Shown in pieces: positions 10,099 through 22,734 of a stretch of DNA of 64,000 bases. Location: the NCBI RefSeq assembly GCF_041260155.1, contig NC_091935.1, forward strand, positions 5,381,001-5,445,000, written 5' to 3'. Each line of letters opens with the position of its first letter. Positions within the stretch are counted from its first letter, which is position 1. The translations under genes were made by a program, and so were the position numbers. The notes beneath the pieces were generated by a model. The model saw nothing but the letters and a program-made list of their open reading frames with translations. It did no database searches and was not told the DNA's origin. The DNA is from Ptychodera flava. Lineage: Eukaryota; Hemichordata; Enteropneusta; Ptychoderidae.

Positions 10099-11560
10099 GC
10101 TGCCCTTCGGTACACGACCAAGTGAAATCACGGTAATATTCGTGGCAGTATTAAGAAAATGTGGATAAGTAAAATAAATGCATAGCTAACGGGACATTTT
10201 TGACATCAACCCAATATCACCCCCCCCCCCCCCCCAAACGAAGTCTGTGAACCAAATGACGAATTTTTTTTCTAATTCCCCGACAACACAATGAATTGCT
10301 GAAATGGATTGTAAGAAATTTACTTAGCTTTTGAAGACAAACGTTCAAGAACAAAATCTGAAAGGGGATTGAGGATGACTATATTATGTCCTCAAGATTA
10401 TCATTGAACGTATCACACTAAGATCATCCCTATAGGGTCTATGGTATGACGAATGTACATGGTTTCAATGGCGTAACCAAGGCAAATAGTCTGTACCAAT
10501 TGACTCGCAATGATTGAAACGGAGCTAACACCCTCCCACTCAATGCAATGAATTCCACTCGTCATGTGCATTTTGAGAGTACATCATTCTATAGTTCGTT
10601 GAAAGATCCGTCGCTCGAGGACGCTCCCTACGCTCCCCTGTAAGAGGGGGAACGTAGAGAGTGCCCTCTTCCAGTCTATAGTTCCTTCAACTTACAGATA
10701 AAGGCACTGACATACACATAGAGATTGGTCGACAGCCAGTGTATGCCTGAGACTGGAACGGGCAACAACGCTATAAATTGACGGAGTGATGAATATATGG
10801 TTGGATGGGTGGGTGGATTGGTACCAATGCAATGAAAATTTAGCCGTCCAATGTTGAACTGATTCAAATTACTGCAATACTGCACTCGTCTTGAAGGTTA
10901 GTGTAAATAATAAATGTTGAGGGCGCCCTTTTGTCGAATGTTTTGCACTATACACACCAGTACTTACAATCAATAAATATAAGGAGTAATTGTATGTTTT
11001 AAGTACAGGTTTTCGACTACTTGTTTCTTAAAACAACTTGAAAGACTTTATTTAACTTTAAAAACAGGAATAACATCATGTATTAAACTAACCGAAGTCC
11101 GACCAACAAGAAGTACTGTGAAACCTGTGATTGTGGACTGTGGCTATAAAAATTGGCAGACGACATAGTAAGGGTTTCAATCGGTAGTAGGTGGTTGACT
11201 CTCGCCAAAGGACCGAAATATTATCCTTGTCCTAGATCCGAAACGAATTGAAATATACGTCTGTATCATGTTGACTTGTATACATCCTAGGTTAAGTCGT
11301 TTCAAAGCCAGTAATCCATGTAACCTGTCGGGATAATCCGATTTATTGTATTATCGCATCATCATGGAGGTTTTGCAAAAAACTCAAACTAGGGATCATC
11401 AAATTAATTGTTTTACTTTCGAATTCATTTTTCTGAACTGTCCTGCTGGCAATAATCATGCAGGCTTTACATTTGCTTCCAAGCGATACTAAAACTTCCT
11501 CATATGATGCTGAGAACTTGTAAAACATCGAAAATTGAAGCTATCTGGGTTTACATTCAG
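10099..11560. other. Intergenic
   Basis: A poly-C tract lies at about 10220-10235. Around 10616-10676 there is an imperfect inverted repeat (ACGCTCCCTACGCTCCCC / GGGGGAACGTAGAGAGTG). No gene recognised. Confidence 0.4.
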
Positions 11561-11911
11561 TTTAGTAGGCGCCTCCTAAGTGCAAGGCTTTAACTTTTGT
11601 TCAACTTTCCCAAATGAAGCTTTCAATAATTACCAATTCAAGAATAATATTCGGGGGTCACCGTACAAAGTTTGGAACTGGAGAAATAAATTACCTGGTA
11701 CCATCTACGATATTTTACGTTCAAAGTGGCCGCCGTTCCTGTATTAACTCTATGGGTAAAAATAAAATTTTCGAGTTTCAAAATACGAAGATAGCGAACA
11801 TTGTTCTTGCTCCGAGAGCTTTAAAATCAGTCTGCAACAGCAGTGGACAGGAAAAGTATTTGAAAATTTTGAGAGTCCGAATGTCTGTCCCCAAGGCGCA
11901 TTCTACCTTAA
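11561..11911 (+). mobile_element. MITE family A, copy 1
   Basis: First of five copies of a ~350-bp element. Family-wide left end: TAAGGTAGTATGCGCCTCG (here decayed to TTTAGTAGGCGCCTC). Right end: AAGGCGCATTCTACCTTA, the near inverted complement. Internal landmarks in all copies: GGGGTCACCGTGCAAA, TTCAAAATGGCCGCCAT, TTAACTCTATGGG, AGAGCTTTAAAAT, TTGAGAGTCCGAATGT. No coding capacity. Confidence 0.8.
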
Positions 11912-11941
11912 CCGCACGAATCTAGGGCAACAACGATGTTA

Positions 11942-12296
11942 GGCGAAAAAAAAATAAATTGTGTTGTTCCGATAACATGGTTTTCAAAAATAGGGTAGGT
12001 AGTCGACAAGAATTTTTTTTTCCAAAATATTTTTATTTTTAAATATACATTTTTCAGGGCTTCAGGGCGGTCAAATAATGGCCACAACATTTCCAGAAAA
12101 ATGTATCATACATATGAGAGGAAAAAACATAAAAGACATCCTCGTTCAGGCAAAATTAAATGCAAAGTAAAGAACGCGTGATTTTACGAGTTTTTCCTTT
12201 CTTTTTTTTTACTTCCATGTTTAAAAAGTTTAGGGTCGGCAGGTAAAAAATATGGTAGGTCGGGTCATCGGAACAGCATAATTTTTTTGTTCGGCC
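11942..12296. mobile_element. 355-bp MITE with GGCC-type ends and TTA flanks
   Basis: The right end reads TGTTCGGCC followed by TTA (12297-12299); the left end is TTA (11939-11941) then GGCGAAAAAAAAATAAATTG. The reverse complement of the right end, GGCCGAACAAAAAAATTATG, continues CTGTTCCGAT, and the left arm has GTTGTTCCGAT at the same distance. A three-base TTA duplication with GG-starting inverted repeats is the PIF/Harbinger pattern. It sits 30 bp from the family A copy. Confidence 0.7.
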
Positions 12297-12299
12297 TTA

Positions 12300-12827
12300 G
12301 GTGTGTTCGTAAGACAGAGAGAGTTTTTTCGTAAACCTTCTGGTACAGCACAAATCGAACAGCATAACTCCATGTACACGGATGAGTATAGTAACATACG
12401 TGCTAAGCTCAGGTAGGTAAAATTACTCAAAATGTATTAAATTAGGGTAGAATGCACCCCTAATTTTTGGAAACTCATTTTGTTAGAATTCGTTTCTACT
12501 CTGCTTGTGAGGAATTGAAACCTCTGGAATAGATAGAATTTTTAACGTCTTGTTTTCGTGATAATCAGAAATCTAATTCTTCATATCGAGTTACATAGGA
12601 TATACTGGCTGATTCAATAAATATTTGCATTTTTGTCCAAAAGTTTGTACAGCGGCCCCTGGTTTTCATACTTATTGTGTAAGACAATGATTAAATTTTT
12701 CGTTGAGGAAGTTTGAACGAAAGATTAAACTTTAAGTTTATTCAAGGTGTGTGACTCAGGGAGGATTTGTCTTCAGTTTAAGTGATGGATTCCCAATTTT
12801 CTTACTCGGAAGCTCACTGGATTCGAT
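12300..12827. other. Spacer between MITEs
   Basis: Nothing recognised. Confidence 0.4.
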
Positions 12828-13163
12828 TTAAGGTAGTAAACGCCTCGAAAGGACTTACACGTTTTCTGAAACTTTCTTCAAAAAAATTTTAAACCATTTT
12901 ATTATCAAATCAAGAATAAAAATAAGGGGTCACGGTGCAAAGTTTGATAGATCAAATATTTGAAGTTCAAAATGGCCGCCATCCCTGTGTTAGTAACTCT
13001 ATAGTATGGGGGATAAATTTTTCGATTTTCAAAAAACTAAGACGGTCAAAATAGTTGTTACTTCAAGAGTCTTAAAATGAGCCCCAACAGGCAATCTATC
13101 AGAAAGTGGTTGTAAAACGATTTAAGAGTCCGAATGTGTGTACCCGAAGCGTGTTCTACCTGA
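12828..13163 (+). mobile_element. MITE family A, copy 2
   Basis: Left end TTAAGGTAGTAAACGCCTCG and right end GCGTGTTCTACCTGAA. Contains AAAATGGCCGCCATCCCTG and GAGAGTCCGAATGTG-like landmarks of the family (TAAGAGTCCGAATGTG here). Confidence 0.8.
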
Positions 13164-16100
13164 AACGTCTGTACGACAAAGCACATGATGCTGAATCGCT
13201 GCTTTAATCGTCACACCGAAGCCGTTGTCTGCATGAATGGCTGTCGTAAATTATTGTCACTTAAAATTTAGAACAGGTGGACAGGTAAGCAAACAGAAGG
13301 GACAGCCATTTCAGCTTTTCAAGAAAACAGCGGTTTACGATCGATTTCTTGGCTGACGGGCGGGCAGTGTTCTTATCGCATGAACAGGCTTGTTTGCCTT
13401 TTCTCATCAGCGGGCGGGGTTATTCTATTCTCTAGCTCAGCAGGTAACTTGCAAAATCCTAGAGGTGCGCATGGCGTACTATTCGATTGTTTTCGGGAGT
13501 TTCAAGTTGATTATCATGGAAAGGGCAAAAGCATGCTGCCAAAGAGAGAGCTGCAGGGAGTCTTTGTAGTGGGGTGAGTGGAAGAATGTTTTCTGATGGG
13601 AAAAGGGGGAACTAGTCGACGGGATATTTTATCATAGCTTGACGACAGTTGACGAAAGCTTTCAATTTCCCCCTAGAGTTCAATTTGTTAAAATACACTA
13701 GGATAAAATATTTTCATGTTGAAACATTTCCGATCAAAATCGAATGGCAGTCTGCCCCTGAAACAGATGACTTTTAAATGACTGACTGAAAAACTTATTC
13801 TTTTTCATCTACTGGAGGCATGATAATTGAATGCAAGAAGGTTGCTCTCTTGCAAATCAACGCTTCTGTTTACCACAACAAATGGTATATTTACCGCATA
13901 CATGTTGCCGTGATATTAACACATTCCTTGTATCCCAGTGGTGCTTGAAAATACAATGGGTTGCACAAGCTTATATATCAATCAAACCAATCGAATTCCA
14001 GAAGTCGGCTTTAATTGTAAAATATACATCAACATTAAGAAAGATACAGCGTCAGAACGTACACCAATTCAAGAACTAATACACACATTTAACTTTGCTA
14101 GGATACAGCTGAATGACTTGCCGCGGAATGGGTTCCACTCTCGACGTATTTCATATCTAAGTTAATAGCCGACCTTTGGCGATTTTATATCTCTATTTGG
14201 CTGTGAAAAAGTTCAACCTCAGGTAAATGTATTTTTAAAGCAAGGAGCGATCAAGAAATGGCTATTTTTAGAGGGTTTTTAGGGTTGAAATTAAACGATT
14301 TTGGACACAAGCAAAGGCACTCAGCAAAAAGATATGATTCCAATGTTTCATGGTCAAACATCTGTAAATCTATTTATTCCGTTAAAGTTTATTTGCTACA
14401 GAAAATCCTCCAAGATTTATAGCGTGACATGGTTGTTTGTAGCTAGTCTACACGCATCAACGCATCGGGGACTTTTTCTGTGTTTGTTGGCGGCTCCAGC
14501 GAGTTCAAAGTTCGCTGAAAGCATCTTAGCAACCATTCAAATTCGAATAGGCAGGCATATCGTTGTCCTCCACCCTCTGTTGACCAGTGGGAGTCCACGC
14601 ACTGCAGACACTGATCCGACCACTGAGGTTCGCAAGCTTGCCTCCAATGAGAGACAACGCACTGCATTGGATTCCGTCGGCTTGACACAGAAGCAGTCAC
14701 ATAGCCCAGGTAAGCCACGATTAACCGGTGGAAAATCTTATGAAGATTGATTTGTAAGGTTTTTTTTTCAAATACGTTTGTAATATGCTGTCCGTGGGTT
14801 TTCCGACGTATTGAGGTCACTGTGTTTGTGTTTGTACCAGATCACGAGTATTTGGCGACCTACTAATTCTACATGTGGATATATCGATCATTAAAAAGTA
14901 AACAGGTTAGCGGAGCACCCTCTTTTGTTTGAAGACTTCAACAGGTAGTGACTTTAGAAGGCCGAATAACACAAATCCGCCTAATCCCGCAGCAATCGAT
15001 ATTGGAGTTAAAACGAGTCCACTCGGGCGTTTTACTACTTAAACGCAAAACACTCGATGCTGTTCAACGAACGCGTACTAAAGGTCGAAAATCGCTTACA
15101 TCCGTCACTGCAATGTCAAAACCTGTCCAGAAGTCTACAGGATATGGTATTGTCGTCCGGATGTAGATGAACAGGTTTTATTGTATGTCCCTAAAAATAA
15201 AAGAGCTGGGCTCCCTAATTGGGCCATAACTTATTACATGGACCTACCACACGTCCATGAAGTTATACCAAAGTCATAAAGAAACAGATGTTCCTTTAAT
15301 TATTCGGTCTATGTTACCTTCCTGTTTTCGAGCTAAACATGAGAATTTTGCAATCGAAGAACGGACAAGATCGACTCTAAACTTGAAAACTACTTTTTTC
15401 CTTTCTCGACAGCTTTACATCGCACGTTTTCACGTCTTGTTGCTGTCGTCATTAAAAACCCAACGATTTTTCTCTTTTCTTTGCCACTTGTCGACCATGC
15501 CGATCTCAGAGTTTGTGCAAAGGTAATGGTGTCGTTGTAATCTGACGCGTCGGTTGCCATGACAACCCGTGCCACTCACCTAAAAGTGAAATGTTACACC
15601 GCTTTGTTATGTTTCACCTGTGGCGTGTTGTGAAAAACCCACAGCAAGTCATAAACTTTGCACTTTTAGAGTTAGTAAGTCAAAAAGGCCACTCTAGAGA
15701 AAATCAAACAGGCCATACTTGCGAGTGAATGCAACAGGCATTCAGGTATAGAATTGACAAACGTCCGGTCCTAATGTGTGTTCTTTCGAAGTGGGGGTTT
15801 GTTTGCTAACGTGTAAAGGGTCGTCCTTGCAACATATCCTGTACGAGACGAACTGATAAAATGTTTACCCGAGTCCAGACCAAGAGAACATAGCGTCGTT
15901 GATGTTTATTTTACTTTTGAGCTCAGTTTCTGCAATTACGGTCGGAATTGGTAGCTTTCTAAATGTTGATTGGCTGATGACAAATTGACGTCAGTGGTCA
16001 CAATGTGCGCCTTGGGTGGTGGTGTTGTTGCGAGGGAATGTCGTTTGCTGTGTTCACCTGTACCCTTCCATAAATTTACGAGCTGAGAGAACTCTCGGCG

Positions 16101-18708
16101 ACGTGTTGAAAGAAGTTTCGTTCACGGTCTAATGAACCACGAAGGAGACAAAGTTGTACATGTATCACGGGCTGAAGTTATGAAAATGTTAAAAGCGGGT
16201 ATTTTGAAGTTACCGTTTTTGATTCCATTGCTGTGAGAAGTGTCGGTGGTAGACGACACTGTCTTCGGTGTCTGTAAACAAGGAGGAGGGACCGTGCTGT
16301 AAATTTCACCGTAAGGTAACTTTGCGATGATCAACAAGGTGTAAGACGCACTTTTCACATTATATTAACTCCAATTCAGTCCTGGATAGATATACACATT
16401 GCAAAGACCTACCTGTATTTCTACCAATATACAAACCTACATAAATAGATTCCTGAAAACCAGACCCCCCTAGGTACTTAGGTCGAACAGTTGAACAGGC
16501 CGGCTAAATTTAGAAAATTAAGGATCATATGAAATGCCAGTCACAATTATTTGAGAAGCTGCGCTGTATTCTCCAAATTGAATGGTATGGGACTGGGAGA
16601 TAAATGACAACGCTTCTCCGTCGAGCAAGGCTCCGGTAATTTAATTTTAAACACCCTCTTTGTGCGCTGAGCCAGATTTTGTCCACTTTAAGTGAACTGA
16701 ACAAATTAACCGTGGACTTTGTTATGTCGGTCTCATGCATGGATAGACAGTGCCTGGCAAATGACGTCAGCCAAGGCTGATCCATTGATTCCGAGTTAAT
16801 CTGTATGTACACATTGCTGAAATGGTGGGATGGCTATCAAAGACTTCAAAATCAAGAGGCAAGAGTCCCTGTATTTTATTGTTTTTTTTCTAAATAATGA
16901 AATGCTTTCACAAAACTGGACACGCACTGAAAGAACGCTGAAAACTGAACTTTGAAACTGCGGACCTGAATTCAGTTCGTAAGCGATGACAGTGTCAACT
17001 CAACATTTACCATAACGCGGGGATTATAACGCATTTTACACTTGTAGGCCCTTGAAAAATTTACAGGAAGACCACTAATTTTCAGAAAATGATTTGACTG
17101 TAGTTTTCTGAGATTACAGGCATCGACGGTGATGACCCACATTCGACCCGAATGTGGCGCATGTGCTGAGCTTGGAGTTCTGTTGTCAGTCCTGTAAGGG
17201 CGCTGTGAACGAGGTTTATACGTTGATGTGTAAAAGTATAATTGTGTAGTTGATCGGTTTTTCCAACCTACGGATTTAGTGAACCTTCAAGTTTGGACGT
17301 TGATCTCACTTCTTTGTTTTTTTGACTACGACAAGCATGAATACGACATCTCTCCCCTAGATTTCGTTAGTATATGACTACCGCAATATCGATTCTTTTA
17401 CATAAATGCATTAGTGTCTGCCCTCTCCTAAAGCTTGGAAAACTTCAGTTGACGAACGAACATTGCGAGGCAAAAAGATGACTTGTGACGCGCACGTTTT
17501 GTGAAGTTACGAGGTGAAACATGACAAAGCGCTTCGTGAAATGCTTTATACCCTCAGGGCAAGTTAAGAAAGCTAGACTAAGTGTACCTGTCGACAAGCT
17601 GAAACAGGTTTATCAACACCGTGAGGTAGTATAGTAAGACCCAGTTTTGTCTCTATGTATTCGCGACACGATTAAAATTTCCAGTCAAGAATAGGACAAC
17701 AACAAATCAAGTCGCTGTAGATCCGAAGGACATTTGGATTTCAGGCGGTTTTTGAATTCGACCGAAAAAGCCTAGCTGAGCGTTCTTCAGGTGACTTTCC
17801 CAGCATGAATCACAATAGAACAGCAGGGCGTGTGACGTCAAATTGCAGGCCACGATTTTGAAGACCACTACTTTATCATGCAAAATACTGGGGCAATTTA
17901 GAGGCGACTTTAAGAAGCATAGTGTCAGCAGTGATATCCATCAGTATTTTACAGCATAACAACCCTGCATATCACGGTTGGCGGGGTCAGGTTGAAGGTG
18001 AGGCTGGCACTGATAGATAATTTGTCACTAACAGAACAAACACTTCATGCAAGGTGACGCTAGACAGCAAAGAAATGCATCGGTTGCTTCTCGACCTTAC
18101 CCACTCCACAGTCCCTGTGCCCACTGTGCCCACTCTGAACTTTTTCTTTGTATGTACGCTGACTTCAAAAATTAAAAATTATTGCTTGATTTAATTTGAT
18201 GCCATCGTAAGGTCACTGTGTCTACATTAAACAAACAGTATGTTTACATATCTATATTGTTTACTAAAGTTGTTCTATAATATTGTACACAAGTTCTTTT
18301 GATATCACCAGGGCCGTACAACATGCAGGTAAGAAAGCAAAGATCTCAGTTCACAGTGTCATGCTGTGGCTTTGATGAGTGACCCTTTCGTTTTTTTCTG
18401 ATGTGGCACTCAGTTATAACCCTTCACTTGGAACCACGTACTCGAGGATGTGCATCTTGACAACCGTGTTCATGTTTATCGTTCCCAGGGCAAAGACTGG
18501 TGTGGAGTGCGTGAACTGTAAAGGTTGTTGCTACGAAGAAATGCCTGGAGTCGAACTGCAGCGTACCTTGTAAGCTGTTTATCTGAATAGTGTAGGGTAC
18601 ACAACAGGTCGTGTACTGGTTTCAGCTGTAGCGCAACGAATAGACATCTGTGCATAATCCTGTGTTCCGTGATATGCTTGATAGAGGAACCACCTGTTGA
18701 GTTCTAAC
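13164..18708. other. Long intergenic region upstream of DYNLT4
   Basis: No convincing gene in 5.5 kb. Two plus-strand frames, ending at a donor-like CCCAG|GTAAGCC (14710) and resuming after AGGTAG (14949-15166), can be joined in phase but resemble no known family. Minus-strand frames at 15390-15575 and 16122-16358 are equally unplaced. An RFX-type X-box lies at 15553. Confidence 0.35.
15553..15566. promoter_or_regulatory. RFX X-box-like palindrome
   Basis: GTTGCCATGACAAC differs by one base from the symmetric X-box GTTGCCATGGCAAC bound by RFX factors, which control many ciliary genes. It lies 3.1 kb upstream of DYNLT4. Similar sequences also occur inside the 25.5-32.6 kb repeat units, so it may be repeat-derived. 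Regulatory use is inference. Confidence 0.25.
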
Positions 18709-19329
18709 ATGGCGACGCTGAGCGAGAGAAACCTCCAAAACTTGGATAACCAACCCACCCGTAAGATGTCGGTGACTTCGAGAAAAACGTCGGTCAGTTC
18801 GGGCTCGGGGCAGACATACCAGCCGGGGCCAGGTCCAGCCCACCGATGGCGGAAACTATCCCGCACTATGTCCATCGCAGTTGGGCTCGGTCGACGGGTA
18901 TCATACCTTGGACGACCCTCGATTGCCGGTACTTCCGACCATGGCCGAATACCGCCGAGGATGGAGGTCAAATTCGAGAATACGTACCGTTTGAAGCCAG
19001 ACGATGGGAAAAAGTTCAGTGCAGACAAAGTAAAGAAATTAACACAAAATATTCTGGACACCGAACTGAAAGATGTTCGTTACGATCCGACCTCATCTGC
19101 CATCATGGTACAGAATCTGACCGATGTCATCAAAACAAGGATCAAGGAATTGAACTTTCACCGCTACAAAATTGTAGTCAACGTGTACATCGGCTCGCAG
19201 CGCGGGCAAGGTATGCAGATGGCCAGCCGAGCAATTTGGGACGCAGAGACAGATAACTTCGCCTGTGCAACATATTCTAGTCATTCTCTGTTCTGTGTTG
19301 CCATGGTGCATGGAATATATTATGAATAA
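18709..19329 (+). CDS. DYNLT4: Dynein light chain Tctex-type 4 (TCTEX1D4-like), single exon
   Basis: ATG at 18709 has a good context (AACATGG, A at -3, G at +4) and opens 206 codons to TAA at 19327-19329. Residues about 1-88 form a basic, serine-rich, disordered head (RKMSVTSRKTSVSSGSG; SIAVGLGRRVSYLGRPSIAG). Residues 90-206 form a Tctex1 domain: ENTYRLKP, VIKTRIKEL, HRYKIVVNVYIG, SQRGQGMQMASRAIWD and the C-terminal HSLFCVAMVHGIYYE. RAGQG..., SRALWD and VATVHGLYCE of human TCTEX1D4 line up with this closely; human DYNLT5 has YAVYLE at the same end. The family forms dimeric light chains on dynein intermediate chains or acts as adaptors. TCTEX1D4 is also a known protein phosphatase 1 partner through an RVSF motif; here the matching site reads RVSY (63-66). 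The mammalian gene also has a single coding exon, which fits. The large minus-strand frame inside it is a shadow. Confidence 0.85.
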   Translation: MATLSERNLQNLDNQPTRKMSVTSRKTSVSSGSGQTYQPGPGPAHRWRKLSRTMSIAVGLGRRVSYLGRPSIAGTSDHGRIPPRMEVKFENTYRLKPDDGKKFSADKVKKLTQNILDTELKDVRYDPTSSAIMVQNLTDVIKTRIKELNFHRYKIVVNVYIGSQRGQGMQMASRAIWDAETDNFACATYSSHSLFCVAMVHGIYYE

Positions 19330-19549
19330 AAGACAACTGAGTGGAAGCCAGTTAAATTCAGACACCTTCAAGCAATTATTTTTTGCGGACGTTTCTTAAT
19401 CATGGAGCCGATCAAACTATTGACAAATGGGGCATTTGAAAACAAGGTGTCTTCAAATTATGTTTAGCACGAATGATCCAGCGAGTACCTTGGAAATGAT
19501 ATCATTACTATTTGTCCGTACCTCGCCCTGCAAATGTAAATATATATTT

Positions 19550-19555
19550 AATAAA
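19550..19555 (+). terminator. Polyadenylation signal AATAAA
   Basis: AATAAA 221 bp after the DYNLT4 stop. Another AATAAA overlaps the stop codon itself (GAATAAAAG, 19325-19330) and is less likely to be the one used. Confidence 0.4.
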
Positions 19556-20505
19556 AATCGTTAAAGGATCAGTATGTAATCAGAGAAAACGTTTGCTGAC
19601 TTAACGACGTCCTATACAAGCATGGTGATCAAATGAAGTTTTCAGTCGTAGAATTACAAGTCCTGTGGACGCAATTGTTCCTATTGGAGTGTCAGAAAAT
19701 CATTGTCATGCATGTGCATTGTTCTGACTTGAAACACGTTTTGTTGTATTTACTTTAGCCGGCATTGCGTTGTTCTTTCTTTCCGTCCGTTGTTCCATAG
19801 TTTCTTTTTAAAATAATAGCAGTTTAAGTTGTTACAGAGATGATTCAAGGTCAAAAGTGTAACCATTCGTCAAATGACGAAAGCAGGATCGTTTCGAATT
19901 CCGGAAATAGAATGACATGACACGAATTTTATCCATAGACGCATAAATACAAATATTGAAAGTTTCTCCAAGCTGGTTAGTTTTATTACCCCCTTCTTAC
20001 CTATCCATGATTTCAACAATGTTTGTTTGTTTCTTTTTTATATCAAGATTTTATTTTTTGGGTGGGGAGGAAAAGGACGGAAAAATTCAGTGGAAATCGA
20101 TAGTTGACCCCAGTTGGAAGGGCGCAAATCATGTAGGTTTTTTGTATCGATTGGTATTATGGGTTGTGTGAATAACGCGCGTTTTAGGGATATTGTCCTA
20201 TTCGACACCGTTGAACATAATCGGCCAGCAAGGCCAGGGTTGGTCAAAACAACGACGCTCGAGAAGTTTTTCTCGAGGGTCTATGGTCAAAAAAAGCTTT
20301 GTGGCAGCGCTAAATGTTGGCCAACAACTCAATAGAAAACATCGGACAGCTTTTTTTGTATATTAATGCAAAATGTATGTGTGGTGGGAAGGGGTTCTAA
20401 CGATTAAATAATGGTTTGACTGTATATTTGTTGAAGATTGAATTTGTTAGGTGAATTGGAAGTAAATGTATTTCGCTACTTGCTCATTTTCCCGTGACTA
20501 TTTGA
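19556..20505. other. Intergenic
   Basis: No gene recognised. A small hairpin, CTCGAGAA/TTCTCGAG, at about 20258-20277 precedes the motif GGGTCTATGG. Confidence 0.4.
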
Positions 20506-20978
20506 TCCATCCATCCATCCATACATACATACATACGCACGCACGCACGCAAACATATATGCGCGCATGCATGCATACATCCATCCATCCATTATCCATC
20601 CATCCATCCATCCATCCATCCATCCATCCATCCATCCATCCATCCATCCATCCATCCATCCATCCATCCATCCATCCATCCATCCATCCATCCATCCATC
20701 CATCCATACATACATACATACATACATACATACATACATACATACATACATACATACATACATACATACATACATACATACATACATACTACATACATAC
20801 ATACATACATACATACATACATACATACATACATACATACATACATACATACATACATACATACATACATACATACATACATACATACATACATACATAC
20901 ATACATACATACATACATACATACATACATACATACATACATACATACATACATACATACATACATACATACATACAT
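20506..20978. repeat. Composite tetranucleotide array (CATC)n-(CATA)n
   Basis: After a short mixed lead-in (CATC, CATA, CACG, CATG), an almost pure CATC block runs to about 20706 and a CATA block to 20978. One phase slip, CATACTACATAC, occurs near 20787. The HPSI/HTYI and CMYV/WMDG frames through it on both strands are artefacts of the four-base period. Confidence 0.95.
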
Positions 20979-22734
20979 GTCTATTATCGAGTATAATTAG
21001 CTATGAGACGGCGATTACATTCTATAAATAATAGTTTGAATCGATGGTAGAATTCCTCTTTTTAATAACATTTGATAGGCCTACTTGTGGCGGCAAAAAG
21101 GAGACTACTTACGATTAAAAGTCGGCAGTACCTCTGTTGTATTACTTGAAAACCGGATCAGCAACATGACATCTAAAGCGAGTGGCATACAGTTCCCAAT
21201 ATCACATTGTATTACTTAATGACTGCAAGGTATACGATGCAATAATTGTCTGTTGCGCGCTATCGAAAACCGATCACTAACAGTGCGAGAATTCAACCAA
21301 CGGAGAGACACAAAAGTATGTTTGCAAGAAATACAAAAATAAGTGCACATCTTGAAACAGGTAACGCTGCGTGATTTATTAATATCCATATTGAGTGCAT
21401 ATTAGTGTACACCCGTGATATGGAGTAATTGCTTTCAGTTGATGTTATTGAAAAAATGGTTGTTGGTGAATTTATTCAGTTACATTGCGTAAATCCTGGT
21501 GTCCTCCAGGACTCAGGCCATTCTTCTACTTAAATCTACTGGTACCAAAAAGACTGTATTCATTAAAAACCCAACCAGATGTGCAAATAATCATACTTTG
21601 TCAAGGTATTAAAAACTTCTCTTTAACACGTGAGATATACGGTTGAACCATAGACCCTCGAGAAGAAGGGTCTATGGTTGAACATATAAGAGTTTTAATC
21701 TTGACATATTCTTCCCCTTTCCCACGGGAACAAATTAATTTCACCGAAGCTTCTCCAAAATGAAAATAAATACCGACTGTTTAGATGTTATTAACAATCT
21801 GTTTGGACAAGGCCGGTGTCGATTCGCAATGACAACGTCGCTATTTGACGGGTTTAGAGCACTTTTCGAATCCACACATCTCATCTTGTCGACATGTAAA
21901 TTGCTTCAGTCAAGCAGAGGGTCACTCGTCAAACACCTGTTGACGTCGATGTATATTGTTTACCTCCCCGTGATGCGTCCTGGATGTTCAACTGATATTT
22001 GACATTACAGCCACCTGTGAACACGCTGCATCAACATTCATTAATACCTTTCACGTGTAAGACCGCCCATGCATTGCAAGGTTAGGGTATAAGCCGCGCT
22101 TATTAAAATCTTCCATAAGCACTGAAATGTAAAACCCCGTGTAAAAGTTCAGGTTGCCTACGGGCCGTTAGAGACGCGGTTAAGGGATCACGCACATGCA
22201 GTCCCTCCTGTGTGCGGATCTAGGCTCAAACTTCTTGGGGGCTTGTTTTGACAAGGCTTGAGTTCAGACAAAGTAAAACAATACACCGATAACAATGCTT
22301 TCCCGGCATTGTCTCTAGACCATGGTCTACGAAACCTCCCACAGATTTACTTACAGTGAACCTATCTCGAAGCAAGTACACAACTTTCATTCATCGCCCC
22401 ACTCATACAAAAAGCCTTTCGCTTTCAACTCGGCGTTTATCTGTGGAAATTAAGCATTAGCTCCGAGACTCAAAGACGGCCTCTTTCATCAATCTTTACA
22501 AAGTCCAAGGAAGACTGGGTTGTATTCAAGCAGTCTGTTCGAACGCATTAGTCAATGTTGATGAGGGAGTGAAGTGTCTGAACCGTGACAAAGTTTTGTT
22601 TGCGTTTTGATGAAACTAAACATCTTGTGTGTGGCCCACGGATACAGGGCATCCGGTATTAAAAGTATTTGAAACTTTCATAAGAGATAGATTGAATGTC
22701 AATAAAAAGTTTTGGTCGAAGGCGGAGAGTATGG
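20979..22734. other. Intergenic
   Basis: A perfect 13-bp hairpin, AACCATAGACCCT / AGGGTCTATGGTT, lies at 21646-21679 with an 8-base loop. No gene recognised. Confidence 0.4.

Noticed and set aside
14301-15166. Possible two-exon gene (donor CCCAG|GTAAGCC at 14710, acceptor AGGTAG at 14948)
   Set aside because: The phases fit, but the product matches nothing I know, the first part reads like non-coding sequence, and the opposite strand is equally open. It needs transcript support.
15390-15575. 61-codon minus-strand frame (MARVVMATDASDYNDTITFA...)
   Set aside because: Superficially like the start of a glycogenin-type glycosyltransferase, but too short, lacking a DxD motif and without partner exons.
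18579-19256. 160- and 136-codon frames overlapping DYNLT4
   Set aside because: Shadows of the Tctex1 reading frame. They have no motif, while the plus frame matches the family throughout.
20466-21031. Long frames on both strands (IHPS/IHTY and MYVC/WMDG repeats)
   Set aside because: They exist in every phase because a four-base repeat with no stop codon stays open. They are not genes.
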